A stretch of DNA of 64,000 nucleotides from positions 25,273,189 through 25,337,188 of the forward strand of contig NW_004454178.1 of the NCBI RefSeq assembly GCF_000283155.1, given 5' to 3'. Positions 1 to 10,600 of the stretch are shown piece after piece; the stretch's first letter is position 1; every line of letters begins with the position of its first letter. The notes beneath the pieces are model-generated. The model was not told the origin of the DNA and made no database searches. It saw only the letters and a list, made by a program, of their open reading frames with translations. The position numbers and the translations under genes were made by a program. Source of the stretch: Ceratotherium simum simum. Lineage: Eukaryota > Chordata > Mammalia > Perissodactyla > Rhinocerotidae.

Positions 1-300
1 GGGACAGCCCCCCCTCCCCCGCCCCCCCGACCGTGATGCCGGGTACACACGGCCTCACGCCGCCGTCGCGGGGAGCTGCTGGCCGCATTGTCCAGAGGAA
101 ACGGAGCGCGAGTGCTGGGCCAAGGTCACCAGCCCGACGGGGCCGGAGGAAGCGGGGCTCGGACGCGGGCGGTCCGACTCGGGACTGCCTTGGGGATCAG
201 GCTAGGCCGGGAGGGCGAGGTGGGGGGACACTCCCGCCTAGCCGGCGTGCTCGCAGCTTCCCCACGATGGGGGTTGGGGGTGGGCACGGCTAGTTTGAAG
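1..300 (+). promoter_or_regulatory. UBE2F: CpG island at the 5' end of UBE2F (promoter-proximal; exon 1 or start of intron 1)
   Basis: The first roughly 300 bases are GC-rich with many CpG dinucleotides, unlike the AT-rich introns that follow, and there is no TATA box. The ATG exon at 4498 has only 16 nt of 5' UTR after its acceptor, so a non-coding first exon must lie upstream. This island is the natural place for it or for its immediate 3' flank. I cannot fix the start site or the donor: AAG|GTCACC near 123 and GAG|GTGGGG near 219 are both only plausible. Three C-tracts lie at 8-28. Short open frames here are GC-driven and not coding. Confidence 0.7.
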
Positions 301-369
301 GGTTTTGCTGGCCCGAGGAGAGGAGACGGGGAGGGCATCTTGGAAAGATCAGTACAGGCGAGTCTTGGA

Positions 370-465
370 TTCTAGACCTGGCTCTGCGGGTGTGTAATCT
401 TGGGTGTGGCCCTCTTCTCCCTGGGGCTCAGTTTCCTCATCTGTCACATGAGGGGATTGGGCCCG
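370..465 (+). repeat. MIR SINE fragment
   Basis: Contains the typical MIR middle, with CTGGCTCTG, a TGTGTAATCTTGGG-like segment and GGCTCAGTTTCCTCATCTGT, followed by diverged sequence. Both ends are eroded. Confidence 0.6.
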
Positions 466-1853
466 CCCCCCTCTGCATTCCCTCCAGCGCTGGAGTGGGG
501 TCAGGATGGATCGGAGGGGCCTGAGAAGGCTTCTTGGAGGGGATGTTGGAAATCTGGGTCGGAATCTGTTACCCTAGGGAAGGAGCAGGATTAGGTGGCG
601 AAGGGAACCAGGGCATTTCAGACCTGACTATCACATTGAGCAGAATCTTCCAGAAATGAGCAGGGTGTTGTTGAGGAACAGGGAGGATGCTCGCCTGCCT
701 TGTGCAGAGGATTCCCTGCTGGGTAAGCGGATGAAGGCAGGGGAGAGGGTAGCAGTGGGAGAGATGTTCAGAGACAAATCATCACCAGGCTAGGAGGTCT
801 GAGGCTTGAGGACCTCTGCCAGGACATACCTGCCATTCAGGTAGTGTGCAGAAGGGGGCAGGTTTACTGCTGAAGATAAGAGTTGGGCTCCAAAGGTCGG
901 TCAGCCAACCAGGGTGACTCTGGTGCCAGGTGGGAGGTTCCAGGGCCCCAGCATTCTGAAGGAGGAGGGTAGGGTGTGGACTTTTTTGTGTCCTGATTTG
1001 GGCCTCTTTGGCTGGAGAAATTGGTTGTCCCCTAGTGTCCTGCAGTTCCATCTTTTACATTGAGTTTGGGACTTTTCCACTGCAGGAAGAATTGTAAATG
1101 AGAAGTTCCCCACCACGTGAGCTGACTGGCCCGTGGTGTCCATGCACAGGTGACATGGCCTGATTTTGCCGCTACAGGCGGGAATGTGTAAATATTACTT
1201 GGTATGATAAGACTAGTAAATAGCACATAAGAATCTTCTTTGAACAGTCTGAAAGCAAGACCCACCCAGAAGAGGAACTTAACCAGGCCAATTACAACTT
1301 GTGAAATTTACAGACTGAGCATGCTGTTCAGTATAGCTGGTGCGTTACCAAAAATGCTGCCATAGTCAGAGTGTCATTTGCAGTAAAGGGGAAGTTTAGT
1401 TTTAAAATAGCTCTTTAAGGAATGAAGCATATTGAAGAAGGTAAAGAGAATTCCGAAGCAACTGCAGGTGTTCAGCTAACCTTTAGACTCTTTGAATAAT
1501 TGTTTTTATTCGGATCTCTTTTATAGTGTTAATTTAACAGCTATGAACATTCCCAAATTTGTCCTTTGGTTTATCCCTAAAATGTCATGTCATAATGGTA
1601 AAGATGATGAAGTAGATGGTCATTACATACATAGATTTTTTAGAATGTTAGGAAAGTGAGTTTTGTCTTATCTTCTATGGAAAACAAAACACCAGTGTTT
1701 TCTTTTGTATCTTGCATAGTCAATTAATAAGGGCCAAAGACTTGTTGAAGATCACAAGCCAGGAGTCTGTCTCTAAGTAGAATTGATTGAGTATGGAGCA
1801 TACTCTGCCCACGGAGAAGAATTCATTGTGGGGTAGGGGTATAAAAGAATTAA

Positions 1854-2145
1854 AGGGGCTGGCCCGGTGGCGCAAGTGGTTAAGTGCGCGTGTTTGGCTG
1901 CGGCGGCCCGGGGTTCGCCGGTTCAGATCCCAAGGGTGCACCGATGCGGCGGCCCGGGGTTCGCTGGTTCGGATCCCCGGGGCGCACCGACGCACTGCTT
2001 GGCAAGCCATGCTGTGGCGGCTTCCCATATAAAGTGGAGGAAGATGGGCACGGATGTTAGCCCAGGGCCAGTCTTCCTCAGCAAAAACAGAGAGGATTGG
2101 CAAATGTTAGCACAGGGCTGATCTCCTCACAAAAAAAAAAAAAAA
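1854..2145 (+). mobile_element. ERE SINE (tRNA-derived, sense) with an internal 46-bp tandem duplication
   Basis: Starts GGGGCTGGCCCGGTGGCGCA and contains GGTTCGGATCC (Pol III B-box-like), CCATGCTGTGGCGG and GATGTTAGCCCAGGGCCAGT, ending in an A-tail. It is flanked by the target-site duplication AAAAGAATTAA at 1843-1853 and 2146-2156. The segment 1900-1945 is repeated with a few changes at 1946-1991, so the tRNA-like promoter region is partly doubled. This is the equine ERE type with the longer tail. It is inserted in intron 1, in the same direction as UBE2F. Confidence 0.93.
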
Positions 2146-2904
2146 AAAAGAATTAAGCAGAGTCCTCAGACTGCAGTGACACAGAAGAGTGCCTTGGTAT
2201 GAGCCTTTATTTGTGCGAGTGAGTCTTGCCAGGACCCTCTGAGTGGCTCCTTCGGTGCAGGTCCTCAGGGAGCTGGGTGTGGACCTGGCATGTGCCCTAG
2301 CACTCGCTTTCCCATGGGGCTCTTTATTATGACTTTCCTAGGGTACTGCGTGCTGAACTCTCTTTATGGACACTGTTCTTTTATTTTATTTTTTGGCATA
2401 TTTGTATTGCTAAGGTTGGCTAGAGGATAAAAACCAAGTGGATTTGTGTGGTGCATCCAGCCAACTCCCAAGTGGTGGATGCATATCTTGGCCCATCTTC
2501 AGGCGCCCCTGACGATGTGGTAGGACCGATGCTCAAGTCTGGGTGTGTGGCAGTGGACTTGGTTGGGAAGGCAAACACTGCTTTGTGATCCAGATCTGCT
2601 TAAGGGATTCCTGACAAGATCATTCCAGGTGGGGGCTGAGCAAGAGAGCCTGGCTCTAGATGGTCCTGCTGTCTCTGGTAGCTTGTGGGCTGGAGCCCCC
2701 ACGGGTGTTCCTGACTCTACGCCCACCTCCAGCACCTCCTTGTGAGGTTACTTTGTAAACTGAACCAATAGCTGCCTGCCCTGGGTAAAGCTGAGAAGAT
2801 GTGCGTGCGTTGGTTATGGTCCATGCTTCTGTGTAGGTCCATCTGAGGAGACGGCATGGTAGAGGGGGAGTGAAGAAAGTAGTGTTGGTTTGTGTTCACA
2901 TTTG

Positions 2905-3060
2905 TCAACTCTATTGAGGTATAATTGAAGTACACTAAACAGCACGTATTTAAAGTATGCAGTTTGATCAGTCTTGATGTATGTATGTATCTCTGAAACC
3001 ATCACCACACTCAAGATAAGAATGTTCCATCCTCTCCAGGAGGGAAATTAGTGTTTCTGT
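2905..3060 (-). mobile_element. L1 3'-end fragment, antisense
   Basis: The + strand reads CTCTATTGAGGTATAATTG and then AAACCATCACCACACTCAAG, the reverse complement of the 3' end of old mammalian L1 elements. Only about 150 bp survive and no ORF remains. Confidence 0.7.
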
Positions 3061-4497
3061 CATGACCACTTCTAGCAGGTGAGTGGCCTCAGACAACCCA
3101 GTTCTTGGGCTCCTGTTGTCTCAGGGTCCACATCCGTAAAAAAAGAGTGGGAGTCGGTGGGGAGATCCTTTGCAGATTTGAAATTGTAGCAGCTTGCAAA
3201 TGCTGATGTGTAATAGAACTATCTTTTGAAGCCTTTAGGCCAGTGATTCTTAAAGGGACTCGGTGTGTGTGTGTATCTGCGTAAGTCACGTACAATTCAG
3301 AAGATCATATTCAGTATGTTGTTTTCGTGGTACAAGTAATAGAACATAATCTTACAGTCTTTGGGGGCATACATAGAAGATGGTGTGAGAAGCTATGTAA
3401 GGGACCTGGGTTAAAAATGGTTAAAAATACAATAGGGGAGGGGTAATCTTATATTTTGGCTTTAAGATCTTGGCCTTGAACTAAAAGTCCTGTGCTTAGG
3501 TCAAGTTTTTCGTCTGCAAGTTTTGGATAGTTTTCTTTTGAAAATGATCAGAGTGTGTGAAAGGAAATGATATTAAAGCAACAAAGGAAATTATGGAAAT
3601 GTTGGGCTGGTGACCAATTTTTGTCCTCAATCAAAAGAAGTTCCAGAGTCCCTCTCCACCTGTGGTGAGGCACGCATGAAGCAGGAGGAGGCATGTGAGA
3701 TGAATGGTGGTTTATGTTAGAAACAGAGGTGGATTCTAGAGGACAAGTATGCCTGTAAAAATTGGTGACATTTCTTTAGCCCTTTCTTTCAAGCGGTCAG
3801 GTACATCAGCTAGGTTTGGTCTTTATCGTCCTTCCCAGTGAGCTTTCAGTGAGGGAACCTGAAACACAGATGGGTTGGAAGCAGCCAGTGAAGAGAATCT
3901 AGTTTGGGGTATTATTACTTAATCTTGATGTTGATAGTGCCTAAAAATGTGAGAAAACACAACATAGATAAATGAGAGGATGCTTATTAAGGTTCTTTAG
4001 TAAAGGAAGAAGGAAAGGAAAGCAAAGCGTTGCAGGGCTCCCTCCTTACCAGAGGCCGATGCTCCCCGCAGTCTGCGATGGGCCAGGCACTGGGGCCACA
4101 TACACAGGTGCATGTCCCCAAAGCCAGGAAGGGCAGACTTACCAGTGGACAGTAGTGGGCCCACGTGGAACCCATCAGTGGTGGCTCCCCTAGACCATGA
4201 GCTCAGGGGAGCTTTGTCACAGCCGCATCTCAAGGCCTGGCACAGGGCTGGGCTCCTACTGAGTGTTAAATGCGTGGCTCTCCCTTTTTAAAATTTTCAT
4301 CCGTACTTTAAAAAATAGACTTATAGAGGATGGCATAGAGGTTGCCCAAATTCATTCTTATTAATGTACTTTATATGCTAAATTTTTCTATAACTAAATT
4401 AGAGAAAAAAATTGAAAACCACCTTACATCATTGTCTTCAGTGTCCCGTCACAATCTAGAGATGGGTCCTTAACCCTGCTTTCGGTCTGTCTTTCAG

Positions 4498-4631
4498 GGT
4501 AAAGGTGGCAGTAATGCTGACGCTGGCGAGCAAACTGAAGAGGGATGACGGTCTCAAAGGGTCCCGGACATCAGCCACAGCCTCTGACTCCACTCGGAGG
4601 GTTTCTGTGAGAGACAGGCTGCTTGTTAAAG
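4498..4631 (+). CDS. UBE2F: UBE2F exon 2 (start-codon exon; residues 1-39 and first base of 40)
   Basis: Acceptor TTTCAG at 4492-4497 and donor GTAATG at 4632. The 5' UTR is 4498-4513, and the ATG at 4514-4516 has G at -3 and C at +4. It encodes [20 protein letters not shown] and onward to RDRLLVK. This is the E2 N-terminal extension known in UBE2F to dock on the UBA3 subunit of the NEDD8 E1 and, through its N-terminal Met, on DCN1-like co-E3s. It ends in phase 1. The start was chosen because it gives the conserved MLTLASKLK tail and the 185-residue family length. From memory, human UBE2F has Ala20 and Lys35 where this copy has Ser20 and Arg35. Confidence 0.96.
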
Positions 4632-7600
4632 GTAATGATCATCTGTGTGAGCGGGTTTATGTCCTGTAACAAAATGAAGTCTGGCGGGAGGCTCTTTTGG
4701 AATATGAAGCAGCCTGTTGCTGAATAGAAATAGCTGTTTGAAAATATTTTAAAATATAGTTGCTTATTGCTTACAACAGAAGGACGTTGTACTGTGCACA
4801 TGCTGTGGGAATGCTAATGGCAAGAAAAAGGTATTAAAACTGTGGTGTGTCTTATACACTTGGAATATTCTCTGTAGGGGCTGCCAGAATGCTAGTGGAA
4901 GGAATAAGATACCCAGAGCCAGCAGGCCTAAGGCTCTGGTCCCAGTGCCGTCATTGTCTGCCTGGGGGAGGTGTGTGTGTGTGTGTGTGTGGTGGCAGGG
5001 GCGGGGGGGTTCTTTCTTCTGGACTCCTCAGCGCCATAGTGTCCAGTCTGTAAAGGGAGAGAGTGGGATTTGGTAATCTCAGGATCCTTCTCTGTTTTAT
5101 TCAAGTCAGAGCCTGAGGAGAGCCTTGTGCAAAATTAGTTTTCTTCACAGAATTAATAACAAGTGTCCCAGAGCTGTGGTCTTTGGAGAAGAGTTTATGT
5201 AATGTGTGTATGTGAATACGCATGCGTTTGTGTAGAACTTCTGCATTCATTCAGTGAACAAACTTAAAATTGTTAGGCGCAAAGGCAGTTTCCTAGGGTC
5301 ATGGGGACTACAAAAGATGACGAAGAAGCAGTTCCTGCCTTTAAGGAGCTTATAATTTGCAGCGCTTCTTACTTTATGACATGTGTTTACATTTCTTAGG
5401 TGTAAGGAGCTGGGAAGCAAAGAAGGGTTCAGTAAGTTTGTTAGAACTGCCCGTTTTCATGTTGTATTAGGTCAACACCATGGGGGTTACCGGCATTTGT
5501 GTGTCCTGAAACAGATCTAATGGCAGGAGACCTGGTGTATGAATGCACTGTGTTGGACCGTCTCAGAAACACAGCCCTGCTACGCTTGGGAAGGAGTGGG
5601 AACAGGAAGGCATCAGGTTCAGGAGAGGCTGCACTCTTCCTTTTTCTCCCATTGCCCCTGAATCTCGACTTAGTTCTGGCTTATCCAGCCTGATGGATGA
5701 TTGGTTAAAGATGGAGTAAGAATTGTTTGTACATTTTGGCATTACCTACCGTGTCAGGGAGAGCACTAGATTGTGTTCCGAGTTTGTTACAGCACTAGAA
5801 GGTTTACCCTGTGGGTCGGAGGGTGGGGCGTGGGCTTCAGCACCTCACTTGGCTGGGTGCTTTAGGACTTGCATCTCTTTCCCAGATGCTGTCTCCAGGG
5901 TTCCATCTACAGAGGAAGCCAAGAGCCAAGCAAGCCAGGGAAGGGGTTTGGTGTGTGTTGTTGTGGTCCTTCGAGTGGAGGGTGCCTTAGTGCCTGGGGA
6001 GTTAGGGAGAGGAGGGTCTAGGCATTAGCTGAGGAGGAGCAGGTGGGAGGCTGGTGTATAGACTGTCCCGTCTTGACCATAACCTCGTCATGGTTAATAG
6101 CAGCTGGTACACTGAGCACTTAGGGCCAGGCCCTCTGTGGCGCACTTGATGGGGCAGCTCTTGTTTGACTTTTGCTAAGCCTTGCGAGGTGGGTGGTTCA
6201 TTTTACAGCTGAAGAACTAGGACTCAGAGAGGTTAAGCAACTTGCCCAGGTTGCAGCTTTATTGCAGCAGGACAGCCAGACCCACATATGGGAGTAGGGC
6301 AGGCACTTCAGGAGCAGACCCAGCAAGCAGAAACCAAAAGAGCAGAACAGAAGTGCAAGTCCACAGAAAAGAGTGTTCGGGGAGGCACAGAGGCTCCACC
6401 ACACCTCGGCCCTGCTCAAGGATTCACTTGGGAGCTCTCAAATGGCTCTAGGGCCTGACACAGCCCAGGGGAGCCCACTGAGGCTCACAGAGCTGGACTC
6501 CACCCCAGCTCCAGGACCGGAGATGTCTTTGGCTGGATTTACAGGGCCCAGCTAAGGTCCTTTGGCCTTGTGAGACTCATCAAGGAGAGTTGCAGAACCA
6601 CGTCGTGAGGCCACCTGTTTCCATCCTCCCTGAGGCACTGATGATAATCAGGTTTCTGGGGCCCCACGCACTTGCAGTTGATGGCTGGTTATGGGCAGCA
6701 GGGCTCAGTGTAACACACCCCTCATGTGGCCTGCTCCCTTGATGTGCCTCGGACGTGGCTGAGTGGTGAGTAGTTTGGGCTTGTCATGGAGGGTGGGCCT
6801 GACTGAGAGGGGAGGCTGTGGACAAGAGGTACATAATAAAGAATGCTCTGATGGCTGATGAGTGCTCATCCATTCTTCACACGCTCCTTTGCTTGGGTGT
6901 GGCAGTGGCCTTCATTCTGGGGGTTTCTGATGGTGGAAGTGGTGTGGTGGGCAGGGTGTTGTGGGGCAGGGTGAGGCGCTTGGAGGGGTGATTATGGTAA
7001 GAGTCCTTTCTAGGCAAACCCCCCCTTTTGGGACTTGGAGAAAAGTACAGTGTCTGAGTTCAGCAAGATTGCTACAGTCAGGACTGTCATCCTGGACGGT
7101 GACTTTGGCTCATGTGAGAATGTTACTCATGAGGATCGGTAGGTTGTAGAAGAGTGTGTTAATGTGTCTTTGGGATTCAGTGCCGCAGGCTGGCTTCTTG
7201 GAAGCAGGGAATTTGGCATGCAGTATGGTTATTAAAGAGAATCCTTGGGACTGATACCTGTGGAGGGAGGGGAAGGAAGCAGGCGCGGGCAGAGGGAGAC
7301 ATCATGCTTCGAGGAAGGCCCCCTGACAGCCTCTACTCTGGAGCAAGCATGGCCCTTCAGAGCTGTCCCCCGTCAAGCGAGATGGTCAGGCTTTCCTGCT
7401 CTGCATCTACCAGTCGTCAGATGGGGCTGTCCTGGGGGCGTGGGGGGCGGGGTCTCTGCCAGCCCTCATTGAGGGGGATCTGGGCTGTGCATCCTATAGC
7501 CCGAAGGAAAGACCTCAGAGACTTACAGGCAAAAATATATATTTTATAACTGGTCCATTGCCATGCTTGACCTTACACGGTGTGGGATCTGGCTTGCTGC

Positions 7601-10600
7601 AGATGGCTGTAGGGTTGAGCTGATGGATGGGAGAGATTGGAGGTTGGCAGTGACAGTTGTCCCTAGTGAGGAGGGCCAGTAGTGGCTGCACAACTGAAGC
7701 CCATGTTCTTTTTCTTGGAATAGTGGGCCTAGTTCTGAAGGGTGACAGAAGGTTGGAGTCAGCCCTCCCTGGGAATACCGTAGCCTGCCTGGAGCAGCCG
7801 GCCAGGGAGAGGCCTCCACCATCCTGGCACTGTGACCACGTCAGCTTTTCATTTGCACCCCCAGGGTAGTTCTCATGGACACCCTCCAGGCTGGAACTGG
7901 AGAGGTGCTTGTAACAGCAGTCCCTGGAGGGTGTAGAACAATCGAGTGTTTCTGGGCTAGGACTGAGGGCTGCTGTCTGCCCTGAGTCCTGGGAGCTGGA
8001 GACACTGGGGAGAGAGAGTGTCAGATCTGTGCATTTCCTTTTGGCCCCACCTCAGGTCTGGGCCTGAGTGGGGAGCCATCACCAGTGTTGAAAACACTGC
8101 CACAGGGCAGAGGATGCTGAGTTCTTGGTAGAACTTTGTGAGGCCACTGAGTCCATCAAGTTCTGAGTCAGATGGTGCTCCTACCTCCCAGAAAAGCCCT
8201 CAGGGCAGAATACTCACTTTCTTGTCTGTCAGGAGCTTGGCGCTTTTCATGTAACGGGAGCATGTCTGTGTCCCTGTTCTTTCACTTGTTCGCTCAACAA
8301 ACATTTTAGTGCCTGCTGTGTGCCAGCCTACTGTTAGTGACCCCCAAAGACCTAAAGGGGCTCCAAACAGGCTGGCAGGAACCATTTGCTTATCTTTGTT
8401 AAATGTAGACATTTGGAATTGAACTGCCTGAGTTCGGGGGTCATGTCAGGCATTAGGGGGACTGGAGGGAATGAATCTGTGTGCAGCCCTTGTCCATAGC
8501 AGCCCCTGCCCCAGGTGGTTCCTGGCGTTCTCTCCTTTCAGCAGGTGGGTTCTGGGGCTGGGGCTGTGGTGTCTGGCTCTCCACGCTCCGAGCCTACTCT
8601 CCAGAGTGGAGAGGACTGGCTGCCCACCTGCACGTGCTTCCCAGACTCCAGGGTGCCACATGGGACCCCCCTCGGGTGAGTGCTTCTGCATCCACACTAG
8701 CAGTTGGGTCATGTGATGGTATAGGAAGGGCCTCGTTCCAGTGCACTTCCTGGAAGAGTGGGAGAAAGAACCATTTATTGTTCTCCAGAGCTGCTCCCTC
8801 CATGCCAAGCCCTGCCCAGGGCCTCTGGGGGTGGGCTTGAGGTTTGACTTGCTGTGTTGGCAGGATATTCCGAGCGTTTAGCAGCCTGTGAAGCTGGGGG
8901 TTACACGGCACAATACGTATTTTAAAAACTAGAGCAGTGGCCCAGAGAGGAGGAGGCAGCTGGCCCCAAGGCTAACCTTTAAATGCTTCGTTGGAGGGTT
9001 AAATACCAGTGAAGCTGCCCAGGGAACTTGGTGGTCCCCTTGTGTGTACCCAGTAGCCCAGTGGACCAGGGAGGATCTGTGGAAGACAGACGAGGGCTCG
9101 AGTCAGCCTTGTCTGCTCATGTTGAGAGTGGGTGGTATGAGGCCTTGGGGCTCCATTCCCATCCATACAGTCTCTGCTGTAGGGGCTGTGCTGGTTTTCA
9201 GGGTTACAGCCTTGCTCCCCTGCTGTATGGATGGGGCCGTGAGTGCTGTGGGCCTGCACTCTGCCATGTGCTGCTGGAAGACTCTTAGACTGAGTGGAAG
9301 GGCTGACTTGGGGCTCCGTGGGGTCCTTGGGCCTCAGATGTCTGTGGAGGGATTGATGCCCTTTGGTCAAGTGTCTCCCAGATAAGGGCACTGTGTATGG
9401 ATGCTGGGAGTGCAGAAGAGGTGCTGAGTGCATAAAGACAACAGGAAGCTAAGAGATCAAGTTCTAGTTCCAGAAATCTAAGAGGGTAGTGGTTCAGGTG
9501 GAAAGAGGTATTCAAGTCTCCTGGGAAGTAACTGCCATCTTTACCTGGGTCAAAGGGCGCAGCTGCTCTGCTTGATGGGGCTTGGACCTGGCTCTTGCTA
9601 AGAACCATCTGCCTGTGTGTTTGGCCTTTTGTCTTAGTCGGCTCAGGTACCATAACAAAGTACCATAGACTGGGTGGCAGCAGATATTTATCTCTTGGTT
9701 CTGGAGGCTGGAAAGTCCAAGATTAAGGCACCAGCAGATTAATTTCCTGGTGAGGGCCCTCTTCCTGGCTTGCAGGCACCTGGTATCTCTTCTCATAAGG
9801 GCACTAATCCCATCGTGAGGGCCCCATCCTCATGACCTCATCTAACCCTAATTACCTCCCAAAGGCCCCACTTAATGCCATCATGTGGGGGGGAGTTGAG
9901 CTTCAACATATGAACTTTGCGGGGACACAGTTCAGTCCACAGCACCTTTGGAATGCCTCGGTCTCCAACTATATGAGGAGAAAGGTTCCTCACATCTCAG
10001 GACATTCACACTGGGAGTACTGCCACCTTGATGGTAAGTGTGCCTTTTTGTCCAGCACATCCTGAGCACCCTACGTGTGCCAAACTCAGGGCCGGGTACT
10101 GAGGTTCCAGGGCTGGGTCAGACTATACAGCCCCTGCCGTGAAGAGTGTGCAGGTTGGAGTGGCAGGCAGTGCAGAAACAACTAGAGCATTGTGTTGTGA
10201 GTGGCCCTGGCAGAAAAAGGTGAGTCCGTGCCATGGGGGGCCATTGTGGTAACTGGGTGGATTTTGTAATCTGATATTTCAGTTCAGTCATGCTTCAAGT
10301 GGGCTCTGTGGTTTGATCTTTAGTTAGAAAGGAAAAGAGTCTAATTTCTCAGAAGGAAATTGTGCAGCCACGGAATTGTGCAAGGTGCCAGGTGCCTCCC
10401 AGAAAGGCTGGGCCAGTGAGTGGTAGAGGTGTTAGCACCTTGGAACAGGTGTAACTTTCGCAGTTTAAAATTACCTGAATTCCTTGTTACCTTACAGGTG
10501 GGGGTGGTGTCCTTCGGGCACTGAGGTTATGCAGGGAAGGGCTGCTGCTTTGCGGAGAGGCCTCTCAAGCATGTGAGGCAATTCGCTTGTCTCTTTGGTC

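Larger units (their letters stand above)
300..4497 (+). other. UBE2F: UBE2F intron 1 (3' portion)
   Basis: Non-coding sequence between the CpG island and the ATG exon. It holds a MIR-like piece (about 370-465), an ERE SINE (1854-2145), an antisense L1 3' fragment (about 2905-3060) and a short TG-rich run near 3264. The intron ends in a good pyrimidine tract and CAG at 4497. I see no other gene in it. Confidence 0.7.
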
